Assembly: GCF_004295345.1 (NCBI RefSeq)
Contig: NZ_CP036200.1
Coordinates: 4,651,501 to 4,715,500, forward strand
Length of the DNA: 64,000 nucleotides
Reading direction: 5' to 3'
Source of the DNA: Shewanella maritima
Lineage (GTDB): Bacteria > Pseudomonadota > Gammaproteobacteria > Enterobacterales > Shewanellaceae
Below are positions 20,178 through 29,589 of the stretch, piece after piece. Position 1 is the stretch's first letter, and each line of letters starts with the position of its first letter. Below the pieces are notes generated by a model. It saw only the letters and a list, made by a program, of their open reading frames with translations, was not told the DNA's origin and ran no database searches. A program made the position numbers and the translations under genes.

Positions 20178-20238
20178 TGATATTCGCTTGAAATCTTTTT
20201 GGTTGGACCAGTGTAACAGCATCAAAAAAACAAATCTA

Positions 20239-20258
20239 CAGCTAACATGTGTTAGCTG
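20239..20258. promoter_or_regulatory. Palindrome 1 (operator-like), upstream of the HlyIII gene
   Basis: CAGCTAACATGTGTTAGCTG is an 8-bp inverted repeat with a 4-nt centre. Its core 16 bases (20241-20256) match a second palindrome at 20953-20968 with one mismatch. It lies in the divergent region between the HlyIII gene and the gene at 20465. Confidence 0.4.
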
Positions 20259-20464
20259 AATTTTGCTTTGTTGGAATTAGGTCTATCAGATCTGGTTGTT
20301 TAACTTGTATCCACTGTTGTTTAAACGTTCCCAAACAACCCTTCCTTTAAATGCTCCCTTACGTGAATCATTACCTTGGTTGCTTTAAATTGAACTATTA
20401 ACAAATTATTAACTCTATAGATTGCCAATAGTGTTAAGCCATTTATTTAAAAGATAGCTCATCT

Positions 20465-21724
20465 ATGTACCCTAAACGTTCAGTCCCATCGAATATTCAT
20501 GAGCACAACTTAGGCCGTTTTGATGTCGTTCTAGACTCAAAGCTCGATGTGAATGTTAGCCTGAACATGGACGAGCTAAGCTATGAGTTGGAAATTAACT
20601 GGCCTTGTGAGTGCGATGAACAAGTCGATGTTTTTGGTATGGATATAACAGCAAGGGTGCTAAGCTCTGATAATGCTACTGATAACGCCGAAACATCACA
20701 GGTTCTATTTGCTAATGAGTACTCAGGATGCGAATTTATAGCGAGTAAGGAACATGAATTAAAGCGGCCTTCAACTGATGCAAGGCTAGGGTATTGGCAT
20801 CGCTCGATAAAGCCTTTTTATCAAGTGTTAATGATATCGCTACTTGCACATGTCTTGCTTTTTGTTAGCTTACAAATGCTAAATCAGCATCAAGTCGATC
20901 AAAAAGTTGACTACTTTATTGCCAACCAGCAACGTAATGATGATTCTATTGGGCTAACACGTGTTAGCTTAATGTCTGTAGCCGATCTAGCGCTGTTGAA
21001 TAACAATCCTAAATTTAGGCAACCATTAGATCCTGCACTTTTGCCCGCATCTGTTGAAGTACAGCCCTCTAAAACATCAGGCTTGCCTCAAGCTAATCAC
21101 CAGCACAAGCAAGGTGATAAAGTAAGAGATAAGTACGCGCGCTCCGATCTACAAACACAGCAACAAGAACAGCAACTAAAAGAGCAACAAGCTCAGAACG
21201 CAGTACAGAAAAGCATCAACCATGAACAAAAGCCTTCAAAGCTACCTAAAGCTAGCCAAGTTTTGATGATGAATAAGAACCCTGCTTCCAATATGCCGAA
21301 GGCTAAGACGCTTTCACCTAAGTTGTTTGATTCGATTGCATCTACACACGCTAAGGCGGCGTATGGTGAGGTAATCGATAATGCTGCCCGATCGTTAAAC
21401 ACGCAAAGCCTAATGGATAAATGGGCTAACAACTCGCAAAAGTTAAACGCAATTACCCCTCAGCCAAACCAGGTGGTCGAGGCAGTGCTACCTGAGGCCC
21501 ACGATGTAGATTATCACACCTATGATCATCAATTTGATCCCATGCGAGTGGTGCGCAAGGGAGATTACTGTTATCGAGAGGTAGATTTAGCGACTCAAAT
21601 TAACCCTCACCAAAAGGGATTAGGTTTCGCTAAATTTTGTGGAGAAGATGAGCAAAAGAAACAGTTAGAACTGTCGTTAGAAAAGCGGATTTCGCAGATT
21701 AAAAACAAAAGCACCGCGAACTAA
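20465..21724 (+). CDS. Unrecognised single-pass membrane protein
   Basis: 419 residues and no family recognised. Residues 1-115 are soluble and acidic and contain a short beta-rich stretch (LDVNVSLNMDELSYELEINW). One membrane segment follows at about residues 122-142 (FYQVLMISLLAHVLLFVSLQM). The rest is presumably periplasmic, with a Gln/Glu/Lys-rich low-complexity stretch near residues 220-265 and a conserved-looking C-terminus (VVRKGDYCYREVDLATQ). The topology (cytoplasmic head, one TM, extended linker, small C-terminal domain) resembles TonB-like or anti-sigma proteins only in general layout. Palindrome 2 (20953-20968) lies inside the coding region. Confidence 0.65.
   Translation: MYPKRSVPSNIHEHNLGRFDVVLDSKLDVNVSLNMDELSYELEINWPCECDEQVDVFGMDITARVLSSDNATDNAETSQVLFANEYSGCEFIASKEHELKRPSTDARLGYWHRSIKPFYQVLMISLLAHVLLFVSLQMLNQHQVDQKVDYFIANQQRNDDSIGLTRVSLMSVADLALLNNNPKFRQPLDPALLPASVEVQPSKTSGLPQANHQHKQGDKVRDKYARSDLQTQQQEQQLKEQQAQNAVQKSINHEQKPSKLPKASQVLMMNKNPASNMPKAKTLSPKLFDSIASTHAKAAYGEVIDNAARSLNTQSLMDKWANNSQKLNAITPQPNQVVEAVLPEAHDVDYHTYDHQFDPMRVVRKGDYCYREVDLATQINPHQKGLGFAKFCGEDEQKKQLELSLEKRISQIKNKSTAN
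20953..20968. promoter_or_regulatory. Palindrome 2, inside the gene at 20465-21724
   Basis: GCTAACACGTGTTAGC is a perfect 16-bp palindrome, 15/16 identical to the core of palindrome 1 (GCTAACATGTGTTAGC), 712 nt away. Confidence 0.35.
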
Positions 21725-21818
21725 GGTTAGCGGTACTTGTTATACTTTTTAGAGTAAGTGCAAATTCTAAATTGACGCCAAAATTAACCAGGTAAAAACT
21801 TAATCAGCTGCTTATACG

Positions 21819-22436
21819 CTATCTGTTTCTTCGCTTAAACCTATTGGCCAAAGGTAGCCAAAATAGCCCAATTGCGATGCCTACAAATAATCCGACAAAG
21901 TGTGACTCTGTCGCTACTCTAGCCTCAATCAAGCTCGACATGCCTTGAAGCGAGCCAAAATACTGCTCATACATGACTTTCATGATCACACCAATCAATA
22001 ATAAATAGCCAGAGCGAAAACCTTTACGCACATCCATAATGGCACCAAAGGCAAACAAGCCGTGAAGAATGCCACTCAAACCGACAAAACCATTTAAATC
22101 GGGATAAAGGAAAAACAGCCCAACGCCTTCAAACAAACACAAGCTAAAAATCAATAACACTAACTTTTCAACGTGATGCTTGTAATGGATCTCGTGTAAA
22201 AACACGATGATCCACAAGCCTGCGAGATTCATCAGTAAGTGCCACAAATTGGTATGCAGAAAATTACCCGTGACTAAACGCCAAACCTGCCAAAATTCAA
22301 TTTTGTCGCGGCGATAGGCCAGGGTGTTACTGACATCAAAGCCAAAATTTGCGATATCCATAGCGAATAGCACAATACATATCAAACTGGTCAATATAAG
22401 AACATGATATGGGCTAGCGCCTTTATCGCCTAACAT
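21819..22436 (-). CDS. rrtA: Rhombosortase (rhomboid-family intramembrane protease)
   Basis: A 205-residue rhomboid with about six membrane segments. WRLVTGNFLHTNLWHLLMNL is the conserved loop and TM2, with the oxyanion-side His and Asn. GLSGILHG near residue 99 carries the catalytic Ser, and ESHFVGLFVG near residue 179 carries the catalytic His. The small size and the LSGILHG form fit rhombosortase, which processes GlyGly-CTERM tails of type II-secreted proteins; a generic rhomboid is the alternative. No GlyGly-CTERM substrate is encoded in this window. Confidence 0.75.
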   Translation of the reverse strand: MLGDKGASPYHVLILTSLICIVLFAMDIANFGFDVSNTLAYRRDKIEFWQVWRLVTGNFLHTNLWHLLMNLAGLWIIVFLHEIHYKHHVEKLVLLIFSLCLFEGVGLFFLYPDLNGFVGLSGILHGLFAFGAIMDVRKGFRSGYLLLIGVIMKVMYEQYFGSLQGMSSLIEARVATESHFVGLFVGIAIGLFWLPLANRFKRRNR

Positions 22437-22501
22437 AGTTTTTATTCCTTACATCCTTGATATTGTTAAGTATAGCTTAGAAATAACGTTAGCTAGTCGG
22501 T

Positions 22502-23209
22502 CTAAAGTTGACTCTTTTGCTTACTATTTAAACGCTCCATTACTTGTTCACGGTTATCTTTGTACTCTTCAATACCGCGCGTACGCAAGTGGCAAGCAGG
22601 GCAATCACCGCATCCATAGCCTTTAATACCGTTATAGCAGGTGAGAGTTTCGTGCTCGACCAATTCGAGTTGGCCATACTTATCTGCTAACGCCCAGGTT
22701 TCTGCTTTATCAAGCCACATTAACGGCGTGTCAATGGTTATTGGCTTGTCCATACCCAGTGCAAGGCTTGACTGCATTGATTGAATAAACTCATTGCGGC
22801 AATCAGGGTAGCCTGAAAAGTCGGTTTCACACACGCCAGTGATAATGACATCACAACCTAATTGGTAAGCGTAAATACCAGCCAAGGTTAAAAATAAAAT
22901 ATTACGCCCAGGTACGAACGTATTAGGCAGCCCGTTGTTCATCACTTCATTTGATACAGGAATGGCATCTCGTGTTAGCGCAGATGCGGCAAGTTCGTTT
23001 AGTAAGCCAACATCCATTACCTTGTGCGAGGCCAAATTTAGCTTGTTTGCGAGTTCTTTAGCGATCTCGATTTCTTGGCGGTGACGTTGACCATAATCAA
23101 ATGTAATGCCATGTACTTGGTCATACTTAGCTAATGCTTGAATTAGACATGTCGTAGAGTCCTGGCCACCACTGAATACGACCAACGCTGAGTTAACTGA
23201 TTTGCTCAT
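22502..23209 (-). CDS. queC: 7-cyano-7-deazaguanine synthase QueC
   Basis: A 235-residue enzyme converting 7-carboxy-7-deazaguanine to preQ0 with ATP and ammonia, in queuosine synthesis. The PP-loop [10 protein letters not shown] is at residues 14-23. The zinc site lies near the C-terminus in [19 protein letters not shown], which supplies four cysteines. It is divergent from queE, which makes its substrate. Confidence 0.96.
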   Translation of the reverse strand: MSKSVNSALVVFSGGQDSTTCLIQALAKYDQVHGITFDYGQRHRQEIEIAKELANKLNLASHKVMDVGLLNELAASALTRDAIPVSNEVMNNGLPNTFVPGRNILFLTLAGIYAYQLGCDVIITGVCETDFSGYPDCRNEFIQSMQSSLALGMDKPITIDTPLMWLDKAETWALADKYGQLELVEHETLTCYNGIKGYGCGDCPACHLRTRGIEEYKDNREQVMERLNSKQKSQL

Positions 23210-23396
23210 GATTTACTTACCTAATTAAACTTGTTACCAAGTTTATATTAGTTTGATGCTTAATCCTAAGCAGACTATGCGATTGGGCTAAATTTTACCG
23301 AAACACTGATTTAAATAGCCCGAAAACTTGCACCTAGTTACGCTTTACACTATAACTGCCCACCCAACAACGCGATTAAACAATTTGAGTAGTAGC

Positions 23397-24068
23397 ATGA
23401 CGCAATATCCAGTGAATGAAGTCTTTGAAACGATCCAAGGTGAGGGCATGTTTACCGGTGTGCCAGCACTGTTTGTTCGTCTACAAGGGTGTCCAGTGGG
23501 ATGCGCATGGTGCGACACCAAACATACTTGGGAGCTTGAAGAAAACAACAAAGTCGACCCTGCTCAGGTAATTCAAGTTGATGGCGTAATCGGGCGTTGG
23601 AGTGAGCTATCAGCTCAAGACTTAATTGATGCGTTTATTGCAAAGGGCTTTACCGCAAAGCATGTAGTCATCACTGGTGGCGAGCCATGTATGTACGACT
23701 TAACTGATCTTACGACTGTGCTTAATGCAGCAGGGTACCAAACTCAGATAGAAACGAGTGGTACGTTTGAAGTTAAGTGTCACATTGATACCTGGGTGAC
23801 GGTATCACCGAAAGTGAACATGAAAGGTGGCATGGAAGTGCTTGAGCAAGCACTAATTAGAGCGAACGAAATTAAACACCCGGTTGCCACAGATAAACAC
23901 ATTGACGAGCTAGACCAATTATTAGCGCCAATCAATATTGAAGGCAAAACCATTTGCTTACAGCCGATTAGTCAAAAGCCGCGTGCAACTGAGCTTGCAA
24001 TGGCAACGTGTATTGCACGAAATTGGCGCTTGTCAGTACAGACCCACAAGTATCTAAATATTGATTAG
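23397..24068 (+). CDS. queE: 7-carboxy-7-deazaguanine synthase QueE
   Basis: A 223-residue radical SAM enzyme that makes 7-carboxy-7-deazaguanine from 6-carboxytetrahydropterin. The cluster motif CxxxCxxC is present as GCPVGCAWCDTKHTW, and the SAM-binding ITGGEPCMYDL follows. The frame opens upstream at 23328, but the ATG at 23397 starts the conserved YPVNEVFETIQGEG segment. It is transcribed away from queC across about 190 nt and ended by a strong terminator. Confidence 0.95.
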   Translation: MTQYPVNEVFETIQGEGMFTGVPALFVRLQGCPVGCAWCDTKHTWELEENNKVDPAQVIQVDGVIGRWSELSAQDLIDAFIAKGFTAKHVVITGGEPCMYDLTDLTTVLNAAGYQTQIETSGTFEVKCHIDTWVTVSPKVNMKGGMEVLEQALIRANEIKHPVATDKHIDELDQLLAPINIEGKTICLQPISQKPRATELAMATCIARNWRLSVQTHKYLNID

Positions 24069-24140
24069 TTAGCTCGGAGTTAATTCTCGCTGTATTAACT
24101 CAGGTTTTCAACTTGTGCCTAATTGAACCAAGCAGCAATA

Positions 24141-24169
24141 AAAAAGCCATTCGTATGAATGGCTTTTTT
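24141..24169. terminator. Terminator between queE and the cysteine synthase-like gene
   Basis: AAAAAGCCATTC (24141-24152), loop GTAT, GAATGGCTTTTT (24157-24168). It has A- and T-runs on both sides, so it can act in both directions. Confidence 0.93.
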
Positions 24170-24243
24170 AGTGTTGAAACAATGGTTTTATATCAAGTAT
24201 TATAAAATAATGGCTTTGCAGCTTAGATATTATTGCCTAGGTA

Positions 24244-25317
24244 CTACTGGCAGCTATCTTCAATCAAGCCTGATTCATCAAACTTATTCAATACTTGCTG
24301 GAAGTGCTTAAAGCAGCCGATATTGTCTGCTATCCAGCTGTCATTGTAATAGGTATCTAGGTAACGCTCGCCAGAATCACACAGCAGGGTAACGATAGAA
24401 CCTGTTTCGTCTTTTTCTTGCATTTGGCTTGCTAGTGTCAACGCGCCATAAAGGTTTGTTCCTGTCGATGCGCCTGTTTTACGGCCTATTAGCTTTTCTA
24501 GCCATTGGATGGTGGCAATTGACGCCGCATCCGGGATTTTCATCATGGTATCTACGACGCCAGGAATAAATGATGGCTCAACCCGTGGGCGACCAATACC
24601 TTCAATTCTGCTGCCTTTGTCACCGGTAATCGTTACATCACCCGTTTGGTAATAGTCGTAAAAGACAGAATTTTCCGGGTCTACTACACATAGTTGGCTG
24701 TTTAGCTGTTGGTAGCGAATATAGCGTCCAATTGTTGCCGATGTGCCGCCTGTGCCAGGGCTCATTACCACCCATTTAGGAATAGGGTTTGGCTCACGTT
24801 TCATTTGGTTAAAAATCGAGTCGGCAATATTGTTGTTACCACGCCAGTCAGTTGCTCGTTCGGCATAAGTAAACTGATCCATATAGTGTCCATTTAGCTC
24901 TGCTGCTAGGCGCTCTGATTCGGCATAAATTTGGTCACCTGTATCAACAAAATGGCACTTGCCACCATAAAACTCAATTTGCTCAATCTTTTTCTTCGCG
25001 GTCGACTTTGGCATCACAGCAATAAACGGTAAACCTAATAGGCGAGAAAAGTAAGCTTCTGATACAGCAGTGCTGCCTGACGAAGATTCAATAATAGTGG
25101 TGCCTTGTTTAATTTTACCGTTACACAGGGCGTACAAAAAAAGTGAGCGTGCTAAACGATGTTTTAAGCTACCAGTTGGGTGGGTGCTTTCATCTTTAAG
25201 GTAGATATCAATACCCTTTAGTTGCGGCAAATCTAGCTTAATTAAATGAGTGTCGGCTGAGCGTTGATAATCAGCTTCAATTTTTGCAATAGCACTGTTG
25301 ATCCAAGAGGTAGACAT
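24244..25317 (-). CDS. PLP-dependent cysteine synthase family protein
   Basis: A 357-residue fold-type II PLP enzyme. The PLP lysine is in [13 protein letters not shown] near residue 52. [12 protein letters not shown] is the Asn-loop equivalent, and the phosphate-binding loop is [15 protein letters not shown] near residue 190. It is longer than CysK/CysM (about 320) and has a distinct C-terminus ([14 protein letters not shown]), placing it in a related subfamily of uncertain substrate. Cysteine or cystathionine-type beta-replacement or elimination is possible. It stands alone, convergent with queE. Confidence 0.75.
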   Translation of the reverse strand: MSTSWINSAIAKIEADYQRSADTHLIKLDLPQLKGIDIYLKDESTHPTGSLKHRLARSLFLYALCNGKIKQGTTIIESSSGSTAVSEAYFSRLLGLPFIAVMPKSTAKKKIEQIEFYGGKCHFVDTGDQIYAESERLAAELNGHYMDQFTYAERATDWRGNNNIADSIFNQMKREPNPIPKWVVMSPGTGGTSATIGRYIRYQQLNSQLCVVDPENSVFYDYYQTGDVTITGDKGSRIEGIGRPRVEPSFIPGVVDTMMKIPDAASIATIQWLEKLIGRKTGASTGTNLYGALTLASQMQEKDETGSIVTLLCDSGERYLDTYYNDSWIADNIGCFKHFQQVLNKFDESGLIEDSCQ

Positions 25318-25623
25318 AATAAGCTCGGTTAGTTATTGATGCCTAGAGCATAAACAACACTGCGCAGCGAACCAAGCTTTGGTTTGCAATGAGTATTCAA
25401 TTGACGGAATAAAGGGCGTAAATGTTAATTCACATCACCTAGGCTTAATGACTTAATCATAATTTATGATACAAGGTAACATTTATATGGCGGGTAAATG
25501 TGGTTTAGCGGTTTCGCTTGGAATTAAGACAACCGTGTAAAGCGCAGCACAGAGCAGTTGAACTACTGGGATTTGCAAGTTACTAATGAAGTCAGAATGT
25601 TTATTGAGGGTAAAAAAGAAAAG
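25318..25623. other. 306-nt spacer between the cysteine synthase-like gene and the tRNA-Tyr cluster
   Basis: No ORF with coding character and no hairpin terminator is seen. A T-rich stretch on the minus strand just after the last tRNA (about 25606-25623) may end tRNA transcription. The promoter of the gene at 24244-25317 must lie here. Confidence 0.4.
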
Positions 25624-25708
25624 TGGTGGAGGGAGAAGGATTCGAACCTTCGAAGGCTGAGCCGTCAGATTTACAGTCTGATCCCTTTGGCCACTCGGGA
25701 ACCCCTCC
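25624..25708 (-). tRNA. tRNA-Tyr (GTA), copy 3 of the transcript
   Basis: 85 nt with encoded CCA. Acceptor GGAGGGG pairs with TCCCTCC; there is a long variable arm, a TTCGAATC T-loop and the anticodon loop CTGTAAA (anticodon GTA). It is identical in the mature part to the two copies upstream on the same strand. Confidence 0.98.
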
Positions 25709-25795
25709 ACTGAACTAATAAGCAAGACACTTACTAGTGTTGTTTATAAACTATTAGCCACAATAGTTATTGTAAGTGATCATAGCACCGATAAA

Positions 25796-25880
25796 TGGTG
25801 GAGGGAGAAGGATTCGAACCTTCGAAGGCTGAGCCGTCAGATTTACAGTCTGATCCCTTTGGCCACTCGGGAACCCCTCC
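25796..25880 (-). tRNA. tRNA-Tyr (GTA), copy 2
   Basis: 85 nt, same sequence as its neighbours, with encoded CCA and anticodon GTA. The spacer to the next copy is 87 nt. Confidence 0.98.
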
Positions 25881-25910
25881 ACGAACGGTCTATTTATCAC
25901 TTGTGCAAAA

Positions 25911-25995
25911 TGGTGGAGGGAGAAGGATTCGAACCTTCGAAGGCTGAGCCGTCAGATTTACAGTCTGATCCCTTTGGCCACTCGGGAACCCCTCC
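25911..25995 (-). tRNA. tRNA-Tyr (GTA), copy 1 (promoter-proximal)
   Basis: 85 nt, same sequence, with encoded CCA. It is followed after 30 nt by copy 2. A promoter is recognisable immediately upstream. Confidence 0.98.
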
Positions 25996-26011
25996 TCAAT
26001 TTGCGGACGCC

Positions 26012-26040
26012 ATAGTAGTCACAATGGGTCAGCATGTAAA
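26012..26040 (-). promoter_or_regulatory. Promoter of the tRNA-Tyr cluster
   Basis: On the minus strand TTTACA (26040-26035), 17-bp spacer, TACTAT (26017-26012). The -10 element is about 17 nt from the first tRNA base. Confidence 0.7.
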
Positions 26041-26121
26041 GTCAAAAAATCAAAAAAAACCTCAAGTATTGGCTCGTTTGGTCGATTATCTATCAATAGA
26101 TGCAATAGATGATGTTTTTAT

Positions 26122-26634
26122 ATGCAAATTGAGTCAGCTTTAGTCAACGAATTACATTTAGGCACGCGCTTAAATCAAGATATTCACCAAAACCAACGTG
26201 GTGACTTTGGCTTGATATTAGCGATGCTGTCTGTTGACGCACGCGACATGGCTCAATTTGAACTAGAAAAACATCTGTCGCTCGATCAAAAGTTAGCCAA
26301 GGAACTGCAATTACCGCCAAAGCAACCTTTACTGCATGACCTTTCACAGCAATCTGATGTTGTCGATCATGCCCATGTGTTCCAGCAACAAGGGCAAAGC
26401 CAATTTAATCTATCGCAAGCATTATTACCTGAACCCCAAGTGATAAGAGGTGAAAACGATTTAGACATGCAGCTGTGCTTGTCCAATTGTAGCCACTTAA
26501 CGCAACTTAAGCATAAAGGGCAGCAGAATAGTGCACTGGGGAATGGAGCAGAGGTTAATTTAGCTGCAATTAACTATGTCAGTGAGATTGAGCAGCAACG
26601 TACGATGGCTAAATGCATACAGGTAGCCGCATAG
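26122..26634 (+). CDS. VC2046/SO_2500 family protein of unknown function
   Basis: 170 residues. The N-terminal half (ESALVNELHLGTRLNQ, then GDFGLILAMLSVDARDMAQF) resembles the small conserved gammaproteobacterial family named after VC2046 and SO_2500. It is soluble, has no signal peptide and no catalytic motif, and its central region is Gln-rich. It lies just outside the tRNA-Tyr promoter, transcribed in the opposite direction. Confidence 0.65.
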   Translation: MQIESALVNELHLGTRLNQDIHQNQRGDFGLILAMLSVDARDMAQFELEKHLSLDQKLAKELQLPPKQPLLHDLSQQSDVVDHAHVFQQQGQSQFNLSQALLPEPQVIRGENDLDMQLCLSNCSHLTQLKHKGQQNSALGNGAEVNLAAINYVSEIEQQRTMAKCIQVAA

Positions 26635-26727
26635 CAGCTTAGTATTAAGCTTGATTTGTGAAGCACTTAGCGATATCAAGTTCGATTCTTAGTTATGATT
26701 AACCTTTAGTTGATTAAAGAGGTTCAT

Positions 26728-27012
26728 ATGGTTAAGAAAATTATTGAGCAGCAAGGTAATGTAAATGATAGCTGCCCGGAGTGTGGTAGCTTTGTCGATA
26801 TCGGTGCAGTCATCGACGAGCACGATTGTGTACTTACTATTAAAAGTAGTAGCGATAAAATTCAGGAGCTAGAGCAAATAGTAGAGAAAGCTAAACAGAG
26901 ATTTAGCAATGTAGAGGTAAATTATACTCATACGGGTGATGGCGAGTCGGTAGATATCGTGTTTGATGTAGCCGCAGAGAAGATGATTTTTCAATTGGAG
27001 AATCAACTGTAA
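26728..27012 (+). CDS. DUF406 / YfcZ-YiiS family protein
   Basis: 94 residues from the ATG at 26728, which has AGAGG 8 nt upstream; the frame opens at a TTG at 26710 without better support. It contains CPECGSFVDIGAVIDEHDCVL near the N-terminus and ends EKMIFQLENQL, matching YfcZ/YiiS proteins of E. coli (MDVGTIMDNSDC ... EMLIFQL). The CPEC pair could bind a metal. Function is unknown. Confidence 0.75.
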   Translation: MVKKIIEQQGNVNDSCPECGSFVDIGAVIDEHDCVLTIKSSSDKIQELEQIVEKAKQRFSNVEVNYTHTGDGESVDIVFDVAAEKMIFQLENQL

Positions 27013-27217
27013 CTAGCGAAGTTACATTTATTAACATGTACTTAGTGGTTACAAATTGCGCCTAGCGTTAGTGTTATGTTATCTTGGTGTCATAAAAAAG
27101 TATTACAAAACGCGCTATTTTACCGTTAATAATTTCTCCCTACGTGCAAACATTAGTCGTCGTCTCTAAGAAGTTTGTCAGAGACAGGATGTAAAGCATG
27201 TTGTTTTCGGGATACCA

Positions 27218-29482
27218 ATGAATCGACAAGAACATCAGCACTTGTTGGAATTAATTGTAAATTCCAGTGCTAAACAGCAAGGTAACTTTGCTCTTACCGC
27301 TGAATTAGTATGTCAGCAACTACGGGAGTATTGCCAGGTAACACAAGTCTTTGTGTGGCTGTTTGATCAACCCGTAGTTAATAGCTCCATTTTAGAGCAG
27401 CCAAAACGTAGTGAACAAAACTACTATCAACTTGTGGCACATGCCCATGGTGATAGCGATTTGTTCAATGACTACGCAAGTCATCGTAAACTCGCGCGTA
27501 CTAACCAAGAGTATGTCGACGAATTACGCTTGCATCGTTACATCCAAACAGACGATGCGCAAAATCATCCGTTACTCACCCAGTTATCAAGCTATTATCA
27601 GGCAGCCAATATTGTCTCTGTGCTCGATGTTGCAATTCGTATTAATGGCCATATTGAAGGCATATTGTCGATCGAGCACATTGCAGCTAAGCAATGGCCA
27701 ATCGATGATCTGCAATTTATTATTCAGTGTGCGGATCAATTAGCACTTACCCTTGCCACTCGATATTCCTATGATAAATCCGAGCGAATTAACCTGCTTC
27801 GTAGTGCAGTAGAGCACTCTGAGCATGTGGTGATGGTGGTGAGCTTAGAAAACGGTGTGATTGAGTATGTCAATCGAGCTCATGAAGAAATGAGCGGTTT
27901 GAAGCGCGAGCAGGTACTCAAAAGTACCGTGATGCAATTAGATGTGTTTCGCAACAACTTGCAGCTGCTAGATCTTATGCTCAACAAGCTCAAACATGGT
28001 CAGACTGTAAAAGGTGATACCCAATTGATTAGGCGTGATGGTAAGCCACAATCTGTGCATTATCACGTATCACCATTTAATACTGAATTAGGCAACTTGT
28101 ATGCACTGGTGAATTGTTATGATAATTCTACAGAGCTTGAGCATAAAGCTGATCTTGAGCGACTTGCCTGGCAATGTGGTTTAACCGGGCTACACAATCG
28201 CGCCTACTTTAAAAACCAGTTAGCTAATGCCAACAAAGGCTATTTGCTAGTCATTGACCTAATTGGCTTTAAGCGCTTTAACGATACCAATGGACATGAA
28301 GTGGGTGACAAGCTGCTCGTTGAAATCGCCCGCCGCTTAAAACACTTTGCCAGTGCCAATAACGCTATTGATGCCGCTCGTATCGGTAGTGATGAATTTG
28401 CGATTATCTTGCCTGTACAAGAAAGTCCGCAATATGCCGAGTTTCTGTTTACTAAACTCTATGATTCTTTATTGCTGCCTTCGGTTATTGCGAGACAAAA
28501 AATTGAGCCTAAAGCAGCTGTGGCTGTGGTGGATTTAACCATTGTCGTTGGCAGTCATGCTCCACTAAGTTGTGCTGATATTGCGCTGCAATACGCAAAA
28601 CGTAAATCTACAAAACATATTCAGTACTTCAATCAGGAATTGTTGAGTCAATACGACAATAACATTGAAATCGAACGTGACTTAAAAGCAGCAATTCGTG
28701 GACGTCAGTTTGAGCTTTATTATCAGCCACTCAAAGACCTACAGCAGGGTGGTTACATCGGTGCTGAAGCGTTGATCCGTTGGAATCATCCGCGCAAAGG
28801 TGTGGTTTATCCAGGCTCATTTATCGATATCGCTGAGCAATCAGGCCAGATCAATGCCATTGGTGAGTGGGTACTCGAAGCCGCCTGTAAACAGCTAAAT
28901 TTATGGCAACATACAAATGTCGATATTCGTATGCACGTGAATGTTGCTGCGCGCCAGTTTTTTAGTGACAACCTATACGAGCAAGTATGGACCTTGCTGA
29001 CTCGTTATCGGATTAAACCTCACACGCTAATTTTAGAAATTACCGAAACTGAGCTAATGGGAGATGTGCGCTATGCAACCATGCTATGCCATCAGTTAAC
29101 AGAGCTTGGTGTTGGACTCGCGATTGATGACTTTGGTACTGGTTACAGCTCGATGAAGTACCTCAAACAGTTCCCGATCACTAAGCTTAAAATCGATCGC
29201 TCATTCATTATGGACATCAACCATAACTACGAGAGCAGAGAGATTGTGAGTGCGATTATCGCTATGGCTAAGGCGTTAAATTTATCACTCACTGCAGAAG
29301 GGATTGAAACGCCAGAACAACAACAGTTCCTCGTTGATAATGGCTGTGATCATGCCCAGGGCTATTTATACAGTAAACCTGTACGTGAAAATGAATTTAG
29401 GCAGTTCTTAAGCCAGGTCAATGACAATGTCATAGCCCCTAGTGAGCCGTTAAGTAATATGGCTGTGATGGCGTCAATATAG
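27218..29482 (+). CDS. GAF-PAS-GGDEF-EAL cyclic-di-GMP signalling protein (likely phosphodiesterase)
   Basis: 754 residues, cytoplasmic, with no membrane segment. A GAF-like domain covers about residues 1-180, a PAS domain about 190-300 (VEHSEHVVMVVSLENGVIEYVNRAHEEMSG), GGDEF about 315-475 and EAL about 485-735. The GGDEF signature reads GSDEF (ARIGSDEFAII), so cyclase activity is doubtful. The EAL domain keeps AEALIRW, EITETELM, the loop-6 DDFGTGYSSMKYLK, KIDRSF and AEGIET, all needed for c-di-GMP hydrolysis. The expected role is a phosphodiesterase gated by GAF/PAS input, with the degenerate GGDEF possibly sensing GTP. It is monocistronic. Confidence 0.88.
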   Translation: MNRQEHQHLLELIVNSSAKQQGNFALTAELVCQQLREYCQVTQVFVWLFDQPVVNSSILEQPKRSEQNYYQLVAHAHGDSDLFNDYASHRKLARTNQEYVDELRLHRYIQTDDAQNHPLLTQLSSYYQAANIVSVLDVAIRINGHIEGILSIEHIAAKQWPIDDLQFIIQCADQLALTLATRYSYDKSERINLLRSAVEHSEHVVMVVSLENGVIEYVNRAHEEMSGLKREQVLKSTVMQLDVFRNNLQLLDLMLNKLKHGQTVKGDTQLIRRDGKPQSVHYHVSPFNTELGNLYALVNCYDNSTELEHKADLERLAWQCGLTGLHNRAYFKNQLANANKGYLLVIDLIGFKRFNDTNGHEVGDKLLVEIARRLKHFASANNAIDAARIGSDEFAIILPVQESPQYAEFLFTKLYDSLLLPSVIARQKIEPKAAVAVVDLTIVVGSHAPLSCADIALQYAKRKSTKHIQYFNQELLSQYDNNIEIERDLKAAIRGRQFELYYQPLKDLQQGGYIGAEALIRWNHPRKGVVYPGSFIDIAEQSGQINAIGEWVLEAACKQLNLWQHTNVDIRMHVNVAARQFFSDNLYEQVWTLLTRYRIKPHTLILEITETELMGDVRYATMLCHQLTELGVGLAIDDFGTGYSSMKYLKQFPITKLKIDRSFIMDINHNYESREIVSAIIAMAKALNLSLTAEGIETPEQQQFLVDNGCDHAQGYLYSKPVRENEFRQFLSQVNDNVIAPSEPLSNMAVMASI

Positions 29483-29510
29483 TTTATCTAGACTGAATGC
29501 TGTGAAGTTA

Positions 29511-29547
29511 CGCCGCTGACAGTTTGGTGCTTATAGCGGCGCTTTTT
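29511..29547 (+). terminator. Probable terminator after the GGDEF-EAL gene
   Basis: CGCCGCT (29511-29517) pairs with AGCGGCG (29535-29541) around a 17-nt loop, followed by CTTTTTT. Confidence 0.7.
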
Positions 29548-29589
29548 TAGTGGTGTTGATTTAGCCGAGATTTTGCCTCTGACTCTAAG

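Noticed and set aside
25624..25995. Three spaced 85-nt repeats that could look like a CRISPR array
   Set aside because: The repeats fold as tRNA-Tyr with anticodon GTA; spacers are unequal (87 and 30 nt).
25483..26143. ORFs across the tRNA-Tyr cluster on both strands
   Set aside because: They are translations of tRNA sequence.
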